From NCBI RefSeq assembly GCF_039830145.1, contig NZ_CP156082.1, positions 2,746,001 through 2,810,000 of the forward strand: 64,000 nucleotides of DNA, given 5' to 3'. The notes under the pieces were generated by a model. The model was not told the DNA's origin. It did no database searches and saw only the letters and a list, made by a program, of their open reading frames with translations. The translations under genes were made by a program, and so were the position numbers. The DNA is from Croceibacterium sp. TMG7-5b_MA50 (GTDB lineage Bacteria > Pseudomonadota > Alphaproteobacteria > Sphingomonadales > Sphingomonadaceae). This document shows positions 1-7,732 of this stretch, one piece after another (the first letter of the stretch is position 1; every line of letters starts with the position of its first letter).

Positions 1-13
1 ATAAAGGCTTTTC

Positions 14-2212
14 ATGGCGCAAGCGCGGCGCAGGCGCTCCTCAACTTCTGGATCAGGCTCTTCCCGGTCAGGTCAGCGGCCGCCCCCGCCCGAACGTTCG
101 CGCGCGGGCAAGTGGCTGCGGCGCATCCTGATCGGCGGCGGACTGGTCGTGCTGCTGGCGCTGATCGCCCTCGGCACCTCCGTCTATTTCGCGGCCCGAT
201 CCATGCCCAGCTACGGCTCGTTGATGAGCAGCCAGAACGGGCAGACCATCGTGGTCCGCGCGCGCGATGGCAGCGAGATCGTCAATCTCGGCCCGTCCTA
301 CGGCGAATGGCTGAGCAGCGACGAGATCCCGCAGGTGATGAAGGACGCGATGGTCGCGGTGGAGGATCGCCGCTACTACTCGCATCCCGGCATCGACCCG
401 ATCGGCCTCGCCCGCGCGCTGTACGTCGCCTGGCGCTATGACACGTCGGTCCGCGCGACCAGTACGATCACGCAGCAGCTGGCGCGCAACATCTTCCTCA
501 ATTCCAACCGCACCATGGACCGCAAGGCGCGGGAGGCGGTGCTGGCGCTGGCGCTGGAGGCGAAGTTCTCCAAGCAGCAGATCCTGGAGCTGTACCTCAA
601 CAAGGTCTATTTCGGCGGCGGCGCCTACGGCATCGATTCCGCCAGCCGCAAGTTCTTCAGCCATTCGGCGAAGGACTTGTCCGTGGGCGAAGCCGCGATC
701 ATCGCCGGCCTGGTGAAGGCGCCCAGCCGCTATTCCCCCACCGCCGACACCGATGCCGCGGTCGCCCGCGCCCGCGTGGTGCTGGACGCCATGCAGCGCT
801 ACGGCGCGATCAGTTCGTGGGAGGCGGAGGTCGATGTCGACGCCATCCGTCTGAAGGAGGAGGAAGGGCAGAACTCCATCCGCTATTTCACGGACTGGGT
901 GCTGCCGCAGCTCGACCTGCTGCTGCCATACGACAACACCGAACCGGTGGAGGTCTGGACCACGATCGACCCGGCCATGCAGCGCGCGGCGCAGCGGGCG
1001 ATCAGCGCCAATGCGCCTGGCGGGGCGCAGGGCGCGCTGGTCAGCCTGGACCGCGACGGCGCGGTGCTGGCGATGGTGGGCGGCACGGATTACGTCCGCT
1101 CCAACTACAATCGCGCGACGGAGGCGTTGCGCCAGCCCGGCTCCGCCTGGAAGCTGTTCGTCTACCTCGCCGCGCTGGAGAACGGCTACACCCCCGATGA
1201 TGCGGTGGTGGACAGCCCCGTCACCATCAACGGCTGGAGCCCGCGCAACAGCAATGGCCGCTTCACCGGGCAGATCGATGTCCGCACCGCGTTCGCCTAT
1301 TCGGTCAACACCGTGGCGGCGCAGCTCGGCAACGAGGTCGGCTTCTCCAGCGTCGCCGCCATGGCGCGCCGGTTCGGCATCACCACGCCCATCGCCACCA
1401 ACCCGGCCATGGTGCTGGGCGCGTCCGAAGTGCGCCTGATCGACATGACGCGCGCCTTCGCCGCCGTGTCCGCCCGGGGCGAGTCGATCGAACCCTACGG
1501 CATCACCCGCGTCACCACCGGCGGCGGTGAGCTGCTTTACGCGCGGGAGCCGGAACGCCGCGACCTGCTGGTCCCCGAATATGTCGCTGCCGGCATCACC
1601 GACCTGCTACAGACGGCGGTCAGCACCGGCACCGGCCGCGCGGCGCAGATCGGCCGCCCGGTGGCGGGCAAGACCGGCACCACCACCAGCAACAAGGATG
1701 GCTGGTTCGTCGGCTTTTCCAGCGGCATCACCACCGGGGTGTGGATGGGCCGCGACGATGCGCGCGCCGTGGGCGGCCTGCAGGGCGGCACCGCGCCCGC
1801 CCGCGCCTTCGCCGATTACATGCGCGTCGCCGTAGCGAGCCGCCCGATCGAACAGTTCCAGACCGAGCTGAAGCTGCCCGGCTGGCAGCTCGAGCCGGAT
1901 GACGAGTACCTGTTCGGCGGCGATCCGGAAGACGGCTACTTCATGTATGACGAGCAGGGTAATCCGATCGGCCCCTATCCCGAGGAACCGGGATATGACG
2001 ATGGATCGGGCGTGGAGCTGCCGCCTGCCGGCGACCCCCGTCGCCCGGTGCAGGTGCGCCCTCCGCCACCCGGCCAGCAGCCGCCCGCCGCCGTGGGCGA
2101 CGACTTCCTGGACCAGGCGCTCGGCCGGGAGGAATCCGCGCCGCCGCAGCGTTACCGCCGACCGCCCCCGCCGCGGGAGCGGGACGATACCCGCCTCTAC
2201 ACCTCCAACTAG
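14..2212 (+). CDS. Class A penicillin-binding protein (PBP1 family, transglycosylase/transpeptidase)
   Basis: This bifunctional enzyme polymerises glycan strands from lipid II and cross-links peptidoglycan in the periplasm. The 732-residue protein has a basic, Ser/Arg-rich cytoplasmic tail (residues 1-35), one membrane anchor (about 37-58), a GT51 domain with the catalytic Glu at E117 (VEDRRYYSHPG), and a transpeptidase domain with all three penicillin-binding motifs: SAWK (S377-K380), SVN (S430-N432) and KTGT from K553. The C-terminal 100 residues are a Pro/Arg/Asp-rich low-complexity tail, typical of alphaproteobacterial PBP1 proteins. The ATG at 14 is the first start in the window, so upstream control is not visible. 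A HAD hydrolase follows 15 bp downstream. The family is certain; which PBP1 paralogue it is cannot be settled here. Confidence 0.93.
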   Translation: MAQARRRRSSTSGSGSSRSGQRPPPPERSRAGKWLRRILIGGGLVVLLALIALGTSVYFAARSMPSYGSLMSSQNGQTIVVRARDGSEIVNLGPSYGEWLSSDEIPQVMKDAMVAVEDRRYYSHPGIDPIGLARALYVAWRYDTSVRATSTITQQLARNIFLNSNRTMDRKAREAVLALALEAKFSKQQILELYLNKVYFGGGAYGIDSASRKFFSHSAKDLSVGEAAIIAGLVKAPSRYSPTADTDAAVARARVVLDAMQRYGAISSWEAEVDVDAIRLKEEEGQNSIRYFTDWVLPQLDLLLPYDNTEPVEVWTTIDPAMQRAAQRAISANAPGGAQGALVSLDRDGAVLAMVGGTDYVRSNYNRATEALRQPGSAWKLFVYLAALENGYTPDDAVVDSPVTINGWSPRNSNGRFTGQIDVRTAFAYSVNTVAAQLGNEVGFSSVAAMARRFGITTPIATNPAMVLGASEVRLIDMTRAFAAVSARGESIEPYGITRVTTGGGELLYAREPERRDLLVPEYVAAGITDLLQTAVSTGTGRAAQIGRPVAGKTGTTTSNKDGWFVGFSSGITTGVWMGRDDARAVGGLQGGTAPARAFADYMRVAVASRPIEQFQTELKLPGWQLEPDDEYLFGGDPEDGYFMYDEQGNPIGPYPEEPGYDDGSGVELPPAGDPRRPVQVRPPPPGQQPPAAVGDDFLDQALGREESAPPQRYRRPPPPRERDDTRLYTSN

Positions 2213-2226
2213 GATCGGGTCGCCTG

Positions 2227-2895
2227 ATGCCTGAATTGCGGCCGCCACAGGCGGTGATCTTCGACATGGACGGTACGCTGCTGGATACGGAGGCGGTGGA
2301 GCATGCCGCCCACGCCGCGGCGGCGAAGGCGATCGGCCGCGACCTGCCGGCGGACGTGCTGCTGCAATTCGTCGGCGTGCACCGTGAAGGCAACCTCGCG
2401 CGGCTGGCCACCTTGTGGGACGATGCGGAGGCGCCGCTCGCCTTCTACCGCGAATCCGACCGGCTGTTCGGCGAGATGTGGCGACGGGGCGTGCCGTTCC
2501 GTCCGGGCGCCATCGAGTTGCTGGACGCCTTGCGCGCAATCGGCCTGCCATTGGGCCTGTGCACCTCTACCCGCGCGCCCCACGCGCAGGAACGGCTAGC
2601 CGGCGCCGGCATCCTGGACCGGTTCGCCACGGTGGTGACGGTCAGCGACGTGACCAATCCCAAGCCCCATGCAGAGCCGTACCTCCTGGCGGCGGAGCGC
2701 CTCGGCGCTGACCCGACCGCCTGCGTGGCGGTGGAGGATTCGCCCAACGGCCTCGCCGCCGCGGCCGCTGCCGGGATGATGGCGCTGCTGGTGCCGGACC
2801 TGGCGCCGGTCACGCCCGTCACGCGCGATATGGCGACGGCGGTGCTGCCCGACCTTGCCGCCGTGGGCCGTTGGATCGCCGCTCTGCCGGGCTGA
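2227..2895 (+). CDS. HAD-superfamily hydrolase (phosphoglycolate phosphatase / beta-phosphoglucomutase-like)
   Basis: A 222-residue haloacid-dehalogenase family phosphatase. Motif I is FDMDGTLLDTE near the N terminus (nucleophile and acid/base Asp), motif II is the CTSTR stretch, the motif III Lys lies in NPKPHAEPY, and motif IV is VEDSPNGLAAA. The helical cap between motifs I and II is of the C1 type seen in phosphoglycolate phosphatases and sugar phosphomutases. It starts 15 bp after the penicillin-binding protein and is probably co-transcribed with it. The substrate cannot be read from sequence; a small sugar phosphate is likely from the subfamily. Confidence 0.88.
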   Translation: MPELRPPQAVIFDMDGTLLDTEAVEHAAHAAAAKAIGRDLPADVLLQFVGVHREGNLARLATLWDDAEAPLAFYRESDRLFGEMWRRGVPFRPGAIELLDALRAIGLPLGLCTSTRAPHAQERLAGAGILDRFATVVTVSDVTNPKPHAEPYLLAAERLGADPTACVAVEDSPNGLAAAAAAGMMALLVPDLAPVTPVTRDMATAVLPDLAAVGRWIAALPG

Positions 2896-2912
2896 TCCAG
2901 CCGCGCGATACG

Positions 2913-2948
2913 AAAAAGGGCGCCGCAGGTTGACCCCGCGGTGCCCTT
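2913..2948 (-). terminator. Intrinsic terminator of the hflK-hflC-htrA operon
   Basis: An 11-bp stem (2916-2926 with 2938-2948, one G-U pair) closes an 11-nt loop. Read on the minus strand it is followed by a run of five T. It lies 24 bp beyond the htrA stop codon, between the convergent HAD and htrA genes. Confidence 0.8.
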
Positions 2949-2971
2949 CTGCCTGTCAGCGGAGGCGCGGT

Positions 2972-4501
2972 TTACTGCGCGCTCAGCCGCACCGGGATGG
3001 AGGTGGACGGTGCGCCCCGCGCCCGGACACGCAGCAGGATCGCTTCGCGCCCTTCGCTGCGGGCGGAGCGGATGGCCCCTTCCAGATCGCCGACGGTGGC
3101 GACGGGATTGCCGTTTGCCGCCTCGATGATGACGCCGCGGCGAATGCCCTTGCGCGCCGCATCGGCCGATTGCGCCGTAGCCAGCACCACTAGCCCGCGG
3201 GTGTCATTGGCAACGCCCAGCTGGCGCGCGATCACCGGCGTGATCGGCGTCACCTGCAGCCCCAGCGCCTGCGGCACCAACCCGTCGCCGCTCGGCGCCG
3301 GCTGCTGCTCGGGCGCTTCCTCGTCCATGTTGAACTGCTGGGCGTTCAGCTCCTCGGCACTCGGTCGGCGGCCGACAGTGACCTGCACGGTGCGACGCTG
3401 TCCGTTGCGGATGATCTCCAGCGGGATGCGCGTGCCGGGCGCGGTGTTCGCCACCAGGTAGGACAGCGACTGTTCCGGGGTGACTTCCTCACGGTTCACC
3501 GTCAGCACCACGTCGCCCGCCTGCAGTCCGGCCTGCTCCGCCGCCTCGCCGGGCTGTACGCCCTGGATGAACTCGCCACGGTTGGCGGCGATGCCCAGCG
3601 CCGCGGCCAGATCCTCGTTCATCGGCTGGATCTGCACGCCCAGATAGCCGCGCACGATTTCCTCGCCCGCGATCAGCTGCTGCACGATCGGTGCGGCGAT
3701 GTCGGCCGGGATGGCGAAGCCGATGCCTACGCTGCCGCCGCTGGGGCTGAAGATGGCATTGTTGATGCCGATCACGTTGCCCTGCATGTCGAACAACGGC
3801 CCGCCCGAATTACCCCGGTTGATGGAGGCATCGGTCTGGATGTAGCGATCATAGGCGGCGCCGCCGCCAATGGACCGCAGCACGGACGAAATGATGCCGC
3901 TGGTGACCGTGCCGCCGAGGCCGAACGGGTTGCCGATCGCGACCACCCAGTCACCCGCGCGCGCGGCGGTAGAATCGCCGAACTTCACGAAGGGGAACGG
4001 CTCGCTGCGGGCAATCTTCAGCACGGCAAGGTCGCTCTCGGCATCATTGCCGACGACTTCCGCCTGGTATTCGTTGCCGTCGGGCAGCGTCACCGTTACC
4101 TGCTCCAGCTCCGCATTGCTGTCGGGCGGGTTGATGACGTGGTTGTTGGTGACGACGTAGCCGTCAGCGCTGATCAGGAAGCCGCTGCCCAGCGACTGCG
4201 CCTCCCGCGTCTGCTGCCCGCCCTGGTTGCCGAACATCCCTTCGAACGGGGTACCGGCGAAGGGATTGTTGTTCACCGTTACCCGCTGCCGGGTGGAGAT
4301 GTTGACCACCGCCGGCTGCAACTGCTCCGTCAGGTCGGCGAAGCTGGCGGGGGCACCGGCGCGCGGGACGACATTGGTCATCCGTCCCGCATCGTTCTGC
4401 GCCACCTGGGCGCCGGCGGGGAAGCCGGAGATCAGCGAAAGGCTGGCGGCGCCAGCCAGCAGGGCGGCGGTGATACCGTAGGAATAACGGGCGGGCTTCA
4501 C
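2972..4501 (-). CDS. htrA: Do-family (HtrA/DegP) periplasmic serine protease
   Basis: A 509-residue periplasmic protease/chaperone that degrades misfolded envelope proteins. A signal peptide covers about residues 1-31 (ends GFPAGAQ). The trypsin-like domain has the triad H121 (TNNHVINP), D157 (AESDLAVLK) and S232 (RGNSGGPLF). Two PDZ domains follow, at roughly 280-370 and 410-505; the first contains the GYLGVQIQP start typical of DegP PDZ1. The start codon is GTG at 4501, chosen because the signal peptide begins there with a basic n-region. It is the last gene of hflK-hflC-htrA, 95 bp after hflC, a linkage that fits membrane and envelope protein quality control. Confidence 0.93.
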   Translation of the reverse strand: MKPARYSYGITAALLAGAASLSLISGFPAGAQVAQNDAGRMTNVVPRAGAPASFADLTEQLQPAVVNISTRQRVTVNNNPFAGTPFEGMFGNQGGQQTREAQSLGSGFLISADGYVVTNNHVINPPDSNAELEQVTVTLPDGNEYQAEVVGNDAESDLAVLKIARSEPFPFVKFGDSTAARAGDWVVAIGNPFGLGGTVTSGIISSVLRSIGGGAAYDRYIQTDASINRGNSGGPLFDMQGNVIGINNAIFSPSGGSVGIGFAIPADIAAPIVQQLIAGEEIVRGYLGVQIQPMNEDLAAALGIAANRGEFIQGVQPGEAAEQAGLQAGDVVLTVNREEVTPEQSLSYLVANTAPGTRIPLEIIRNGQRRTVQVTVGRRPSAEELNAQQFNMDEEAPEQQPAPSGDGLVPQALGLQVTPITPVIARQLGVANDTRGLVVLATAQSADAARKGIRRGVIIEAANGNPVATVGDLEGAIRSARSEGREAILLRVRARGAPSTSIPVRLSAQ

Positions 4502-4596
4502 GTTGGTGGGGGTCCTCTGCGAAAATACGGCGGCCGGGACCGCCGATCAGGTGTGCCACGATAGCAGCACACCCGGTGAACTGCATTTGAACGCTG

Positions 4597-5448
4597 CTAC
4601 TGGTTTCCGTTCCGGAATTGTCGCAGATAGTCGTTGTCGGGCGACAGGATGATGTTGCTCTCCCCCTCGCCCATCTCGAACGTGCGGCGGTACGACTGCA
4701 TCGCGCGGTAGAAGTCGTAGAAGTCCGGGTCCTTGCCATAGGCATCGGCATAGGTGCTCGCGGCGTTGGCCTCCGCCGTCGCCCGGATGATCTGCGCGTC
4801 GCGCTGGCCGCCCGCTCGGATGGAGGCGGCCTCCTGCTCCCGATCGGTTTCCATCCGCGTGAAGGCGGCCTGCAACGGCGTGCCGTCGGGCAGATCGGCG
4901 CGCTTGATGCGCACGTCGATCACCTGGGCGCCATATTGCCGCGCCTGCCGGTCAAGCTGAGTGCGGATGTTGCTCATCGCGTTGCCGCGTTCGGGCGTCA
5001 GCAGGCTGGCGAAGCTGCGCCGGCCCAGTTCCTGCCGCAGTACGCTGGTCAGGATGGGAGACAGCTGCGTGCGCAGGTTCTCCTCCGTACCGGCATTGCG
5101 GACCATGGCCACCGGGTCGATGATCCGGAACCGGGCATAGGCATCGACCTGCAGGCGCTGCTGGTCACTGGACAGGACCTGCTGGCGCTCCATGTCGAGG
5201 TCCAGCACACGCCGGTCGACATACTGCACCCGCTCCAGGAACGGGATGCGGGCGGAAATGCCGGCGCCAGTGTCGCCGAACGGCACGTCCGGGCGGAACC
5301 GGTTGATGACCCGCACCGGCTCACCCGTGCGGACGACGACCGCCTGCTGCGTTTCGGGCACGATCACTAGGCTGCTCAGCGCGGCGACCAGCAGCACGGC
5401 GGCCGCGATGATGGCGAATTTGTAACGGCTCCAGACGACGTCCATCAC
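4597..5448 (-). CDS. hflC: FtsH protease modulator HflC
   Basis: An SPFH/prohibitin-family protein of 283 residues with one N-terminal transmembrane segment (about 9-29), followed by the SPFH domain (TQQAVVVRTGEPVRV and later the Ala/Glu-rich helix EANAASTYADAYG). HflC and HflK form the large periplasm-facing cage around the FtsH protease and tune its activity on membrane proteins. The start ATG overlaps the hflK stop by 4 bp (ATGA), so translation is coupled. Length and C-terminal features match the family. Confidence 0.93.
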   Translation of the reverse strand: MMDVVWSRYKFAIIAAAVLLVAALSSLVIVPETQQAVVVRTGEPVRVINRFRPDVPFGDTGAGISARIPFLERVQYVDRRVLDLDMERQQVLSSDQQRLQVDAYARFRIIDPVAMVRNAGTEENLRTQLSPILTSVLRQELGRRSFASLLTPERGNAMSNIRTQLDRQARQYGAQVIDVRIKRADLPDGTPLQAAFTRMETDREQEAASIRAGGQRDAQIIRATAEANAASTYADAYGKDPDFYDFYRAMQSYRRTFEMGEGESNIILSPDNDYLRQFRNGNQ

Positions 5449-6614
5449 TGGTCTCCCGGCTGGGTGCGGGCGGCGGGTGCGGGCTGCCGCGGCGGCTGCG
5501 GGTTGCGGCGGTTCACCTCCGGCAACGGCAGGTATGGGGTCACGCCGTTCGATTCGACGATCGTCTTGTTGGTCTTGCCCAGCACGCTTTCCATGGTCTC
5601 GTAATACAACCGCCGCCGGGTCACTTCGGGCGCCTGGCGGTATTCCTCGTAGATCTTGTTGAACTCGGTCGCGTCACCCTGCGCGCGGGCGAGCAATTGC
5701 TGCGAATAGGCTTCTGCCCGGTTGATTTCCGCATCGGCGTCCTGCTGTGCGGCGGACACGTCCTTGAACGCCTCCACCACCCGCTCGGGCGGCTCGGTCC
5801 GGCCGATGTCGACACCCTGCACCGCGATGCCGGAGCGATAGGCATCCAGGATCTGCTGCATCCGCGTACGCACCCGCTCCTCCACGGTGGCACGCCCGGC
5901 GCCGGACACGACGCTGTCGAAGGTCTGTTCCGCCACCGACGCGCGCATCGCCGCCTCGGCCACCTCGCGCAGCGTCTCCTGCGGTTCGGCAAGCTGGTAG
6001 CGGAAGAGCTTCAGGTCCTTGATGTTCCAGCGGATCAGGTAACTGAGGTCGACGAGGTTCTGGTCGCCCGTCAGGATCAGCTGCTCCGCATTGCCGTCAG
6101 GCATCTGCTCGGACTGGATGGAGGTCACGTCCGTCACCTCCACGTTCTGCAGCGGCCAGGGCAGCGTCATGTTGAGGCCGGGGTTCAGCGTGTGGCTGTA
6201 CTTGCCGAAGGTGGACACGATGCCCTGTTCCTTGGGCCCGACCTGGTGGATGGACGTGGCGAGCACCAGCGCGGCGACCACGCCGCCCACGATGATCGGC
6301 ACCCAGCTGCCGCCATTGGCGCGGCGCGGCATGCGGAAGCCGGGACCGCCCGGCCCACCCGGGCCGCCGCTGCGACGGCGCGGCCCTTCGGGGCCGCGAT
6401 TGCGGAAGATGTCCTCTATGCTGGCCGGCCGGCGCGGACGATCCGCCCCGCCGGTGCCGCCTTCGCCGCCGCCGGGCAGCCATGGATTGCGCGGGCCGCG
6501 TGGTGGCGGGGTCGGGTCTTCGCTGCGCGGACCTTCCCCGCTGGACGGCTCCCCGCCGGACGGTGTTCCGTCACCTTCGGGCGTGCCGCCCCACGGGCTG
6601 CGCTTGCCCGCCAT
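5445..6614 (-). CDS. hflK: FtsH protease modulator HflK
   Basis: A 389-residue SPFH protein and partner of HflC. The first 100 residues are Gly/Pro/Arg-rich and disordered, as usual for HflK, then comes one transmembrane helix (about 107-125, WVPIIVGGVVAALVLA) and the SPFH domain with the HQVGPKEQGIVSTFGK motif. The reading frame stays open far upstream into mrp, but the start is set at 6614, where the typical HflK N terminus (MAGKRSPWGG) begins. An extension would run antisense to mrp. The divergent mrp gene starts 136 bp away, so this gap should hold both promoters. Confidence 0.92.
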   Translation of the reverse strand: MAGKRSPWGGTPEGDGTPSGGEPSSGEGPRSEDPTPPPRGPRNPWLPGGGEGGTGGADRPRRPASIEDIFRNRGPEGPRRRSGGPGGPGGPGFRMPRRANGGSWVPIIVGGVVAALVLATSIHQVGPKEQGIVSTFGKYSHTLNPGLNMTLPWPLQNVEVTDVTSIQSEQMPDGNAEQLILTGDQNLVDLSYLIRWNIKDLKLFRYQLAEPQETLREVAEAAMRASVAEQTFDSVVSGAGRATVEERVRTRMQQILDAYRSGIAVQGVDIGRTEPPERVVEAFKDVSAAQQDADAEINRAEAYSQQLLARAQGDATEFNKIYEEYRQAPEVTRRRLYYETMESVLGKTNKTIVESNGVTPYLPLPEVNRRNPQPPRQPAPAARTQPGDQ

Positions 6615-6750
6615 TGCCAAAGTCCACCTGCCCAACCGACCACGTCTGTCCATCATGCAAACATTTATAGAAGGCGAAGCGGCAAAAAACAGGGGCGCGA
6701 CGGCGCATTTTCGCTGCAGCGCTCCGTCTGACGCGATAGAGGCGGCGCCC

Positions 6751-7728
6751 ATGGCCGCCATCGACCCCGCTTCCGACCACCCGCTCGCCCGTGCCGTGCC
6801 GGCCGAACTGCAACCCCGCATCCGCTCCCTCCGGCAGGCGGAGGACGGCACCGTCACCGCCATCGTCGATGCCGCCGGGATGGATCGCGGCGCGGCGGGC
6901 AAGCTGCAGGAGAGGCTGGAGCAGGCGCTGGCCGCCGTGCCGGGCGTCGCCGCCGTGCGCGTGGCGCTGATGGCGGACAAGGTGGAGCGGCGGATCATTG
7001 CCGTCGGATCGGGCAAGGGCGGGGTGGGCAAGTCCACCCTGACCGCGAACCTGGCGGTTGCGCTGGCCCAGGGCGGGCTGAAGGTCGGTGTCGTCGATGC
7101 CGACATCTACGGCCCCAGCCAGCCCACGCTGCTCCATGCCGAAGGGGTGAAGCCCACCGCAACGGGGCAGCAGCTGAACCCGGTCGAATGCGCCTGGGGC
7201 CTGCGCATGCTGTCCATGGGCCAGCTTGTCGAGCCGGGCCGCGCCATCGCCTGGCGCGGGCCGATGGTCGGCAACGCGCTGGCGCAGATGATGGACGCGG
7301 CGTGGGGCGATACGCAGGTGCTGCTGGTCGACCTGCCGCCGGGCACGGGCGACGTGCAGCTGACCATGCTGCAACGTTTCAAGCCGGCGGGGGCGGTGAT
7401 CGTGTCCACCCCGCAGGATCTGGCGCTGATCGACGCCACCCGCGCGCTCGACCTGTTCCGCACCGCGGGCGTGCCGATCGCCGGCCTGGTGGAGAATATG
7501 GCCGGCTATGCCTGCCCGCATTGCGGGGAGGTGTCCGATCCGTTCGGGCGCGGCGGCGCGGAGGCGACCGCGGCTGAGCTGGACGTCCCGTTCCTGGGCC
7601 GCGTGCCGCTGGCAATGGCGATCCGCGCCGCCAGCGATGCGGGCCAGCCGCCCGCCGCGATGGCGGGCGCGGAAGGCGACGCGTTCCGGGCGATCGCCGC
7701 GCGACTGGCGGGCTGGCTGAAGGGCTGA
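6751..7728 (+). CDS. mrp: Mrp/ApbC family iron-sulfur cluster carrier P-loop ATPase
   Basis: A 325-residue cytosolic protein that binds and hands over Fe-S clusters. The N-terminal about 80 residues are the MIP18/DUF59-like domain. The deviant Walker A GKGGVGKST lies at residues 88-96, and the CxxC cluster ligand pair is C255/C258 in YACPHCGE. The start at 6751 gives the usual N terminus; an in-frame ATG about 95 bp upstream is less likely. A molybdo-iron enzyme gene starts 4 bp after the stop and hemH follows, so the operon joins Fe-S transfer, a molybdopterin enzyme and haem synthesis. Confidence 0.92.
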   Translation: MAAIDPASDHPLARAVPAELQPRIRSLRQAEDGTVTAIVDAAGMDRGAAGKLQERLEQALAAVPGVAAVRVALMADKVERRIIAVGSGKGGVGKSTLTANLAVALAQGGLKVGVVDADIYGPSQPTLLHAEGVKPTATGQQLNPVECAWGLRMLSMGQLVEPGRAIAWRGPMVGNALAQMMDAAWGDTQVLLVDLPPGTGDVQLTMLQRFKPAGAVIVSTPQDLALIDATRALDLFRTAGVPIAGLVENMAGYACPHCGEVSDPFGRGGAEATAAELDVPFLGRVPLAMAIRAASDAGQPPAAMAGAEGDAFRAIAARLAGWLKG

Positions 7729-7732
7729 GCGG

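Noticed and set aside
6615-7106. N-terminal extension of hflK into mrp
   Set aside because: The extra codons are antisense to the mrp coding sequence and have no HflK similarity; the normal HflK start is at 6614.
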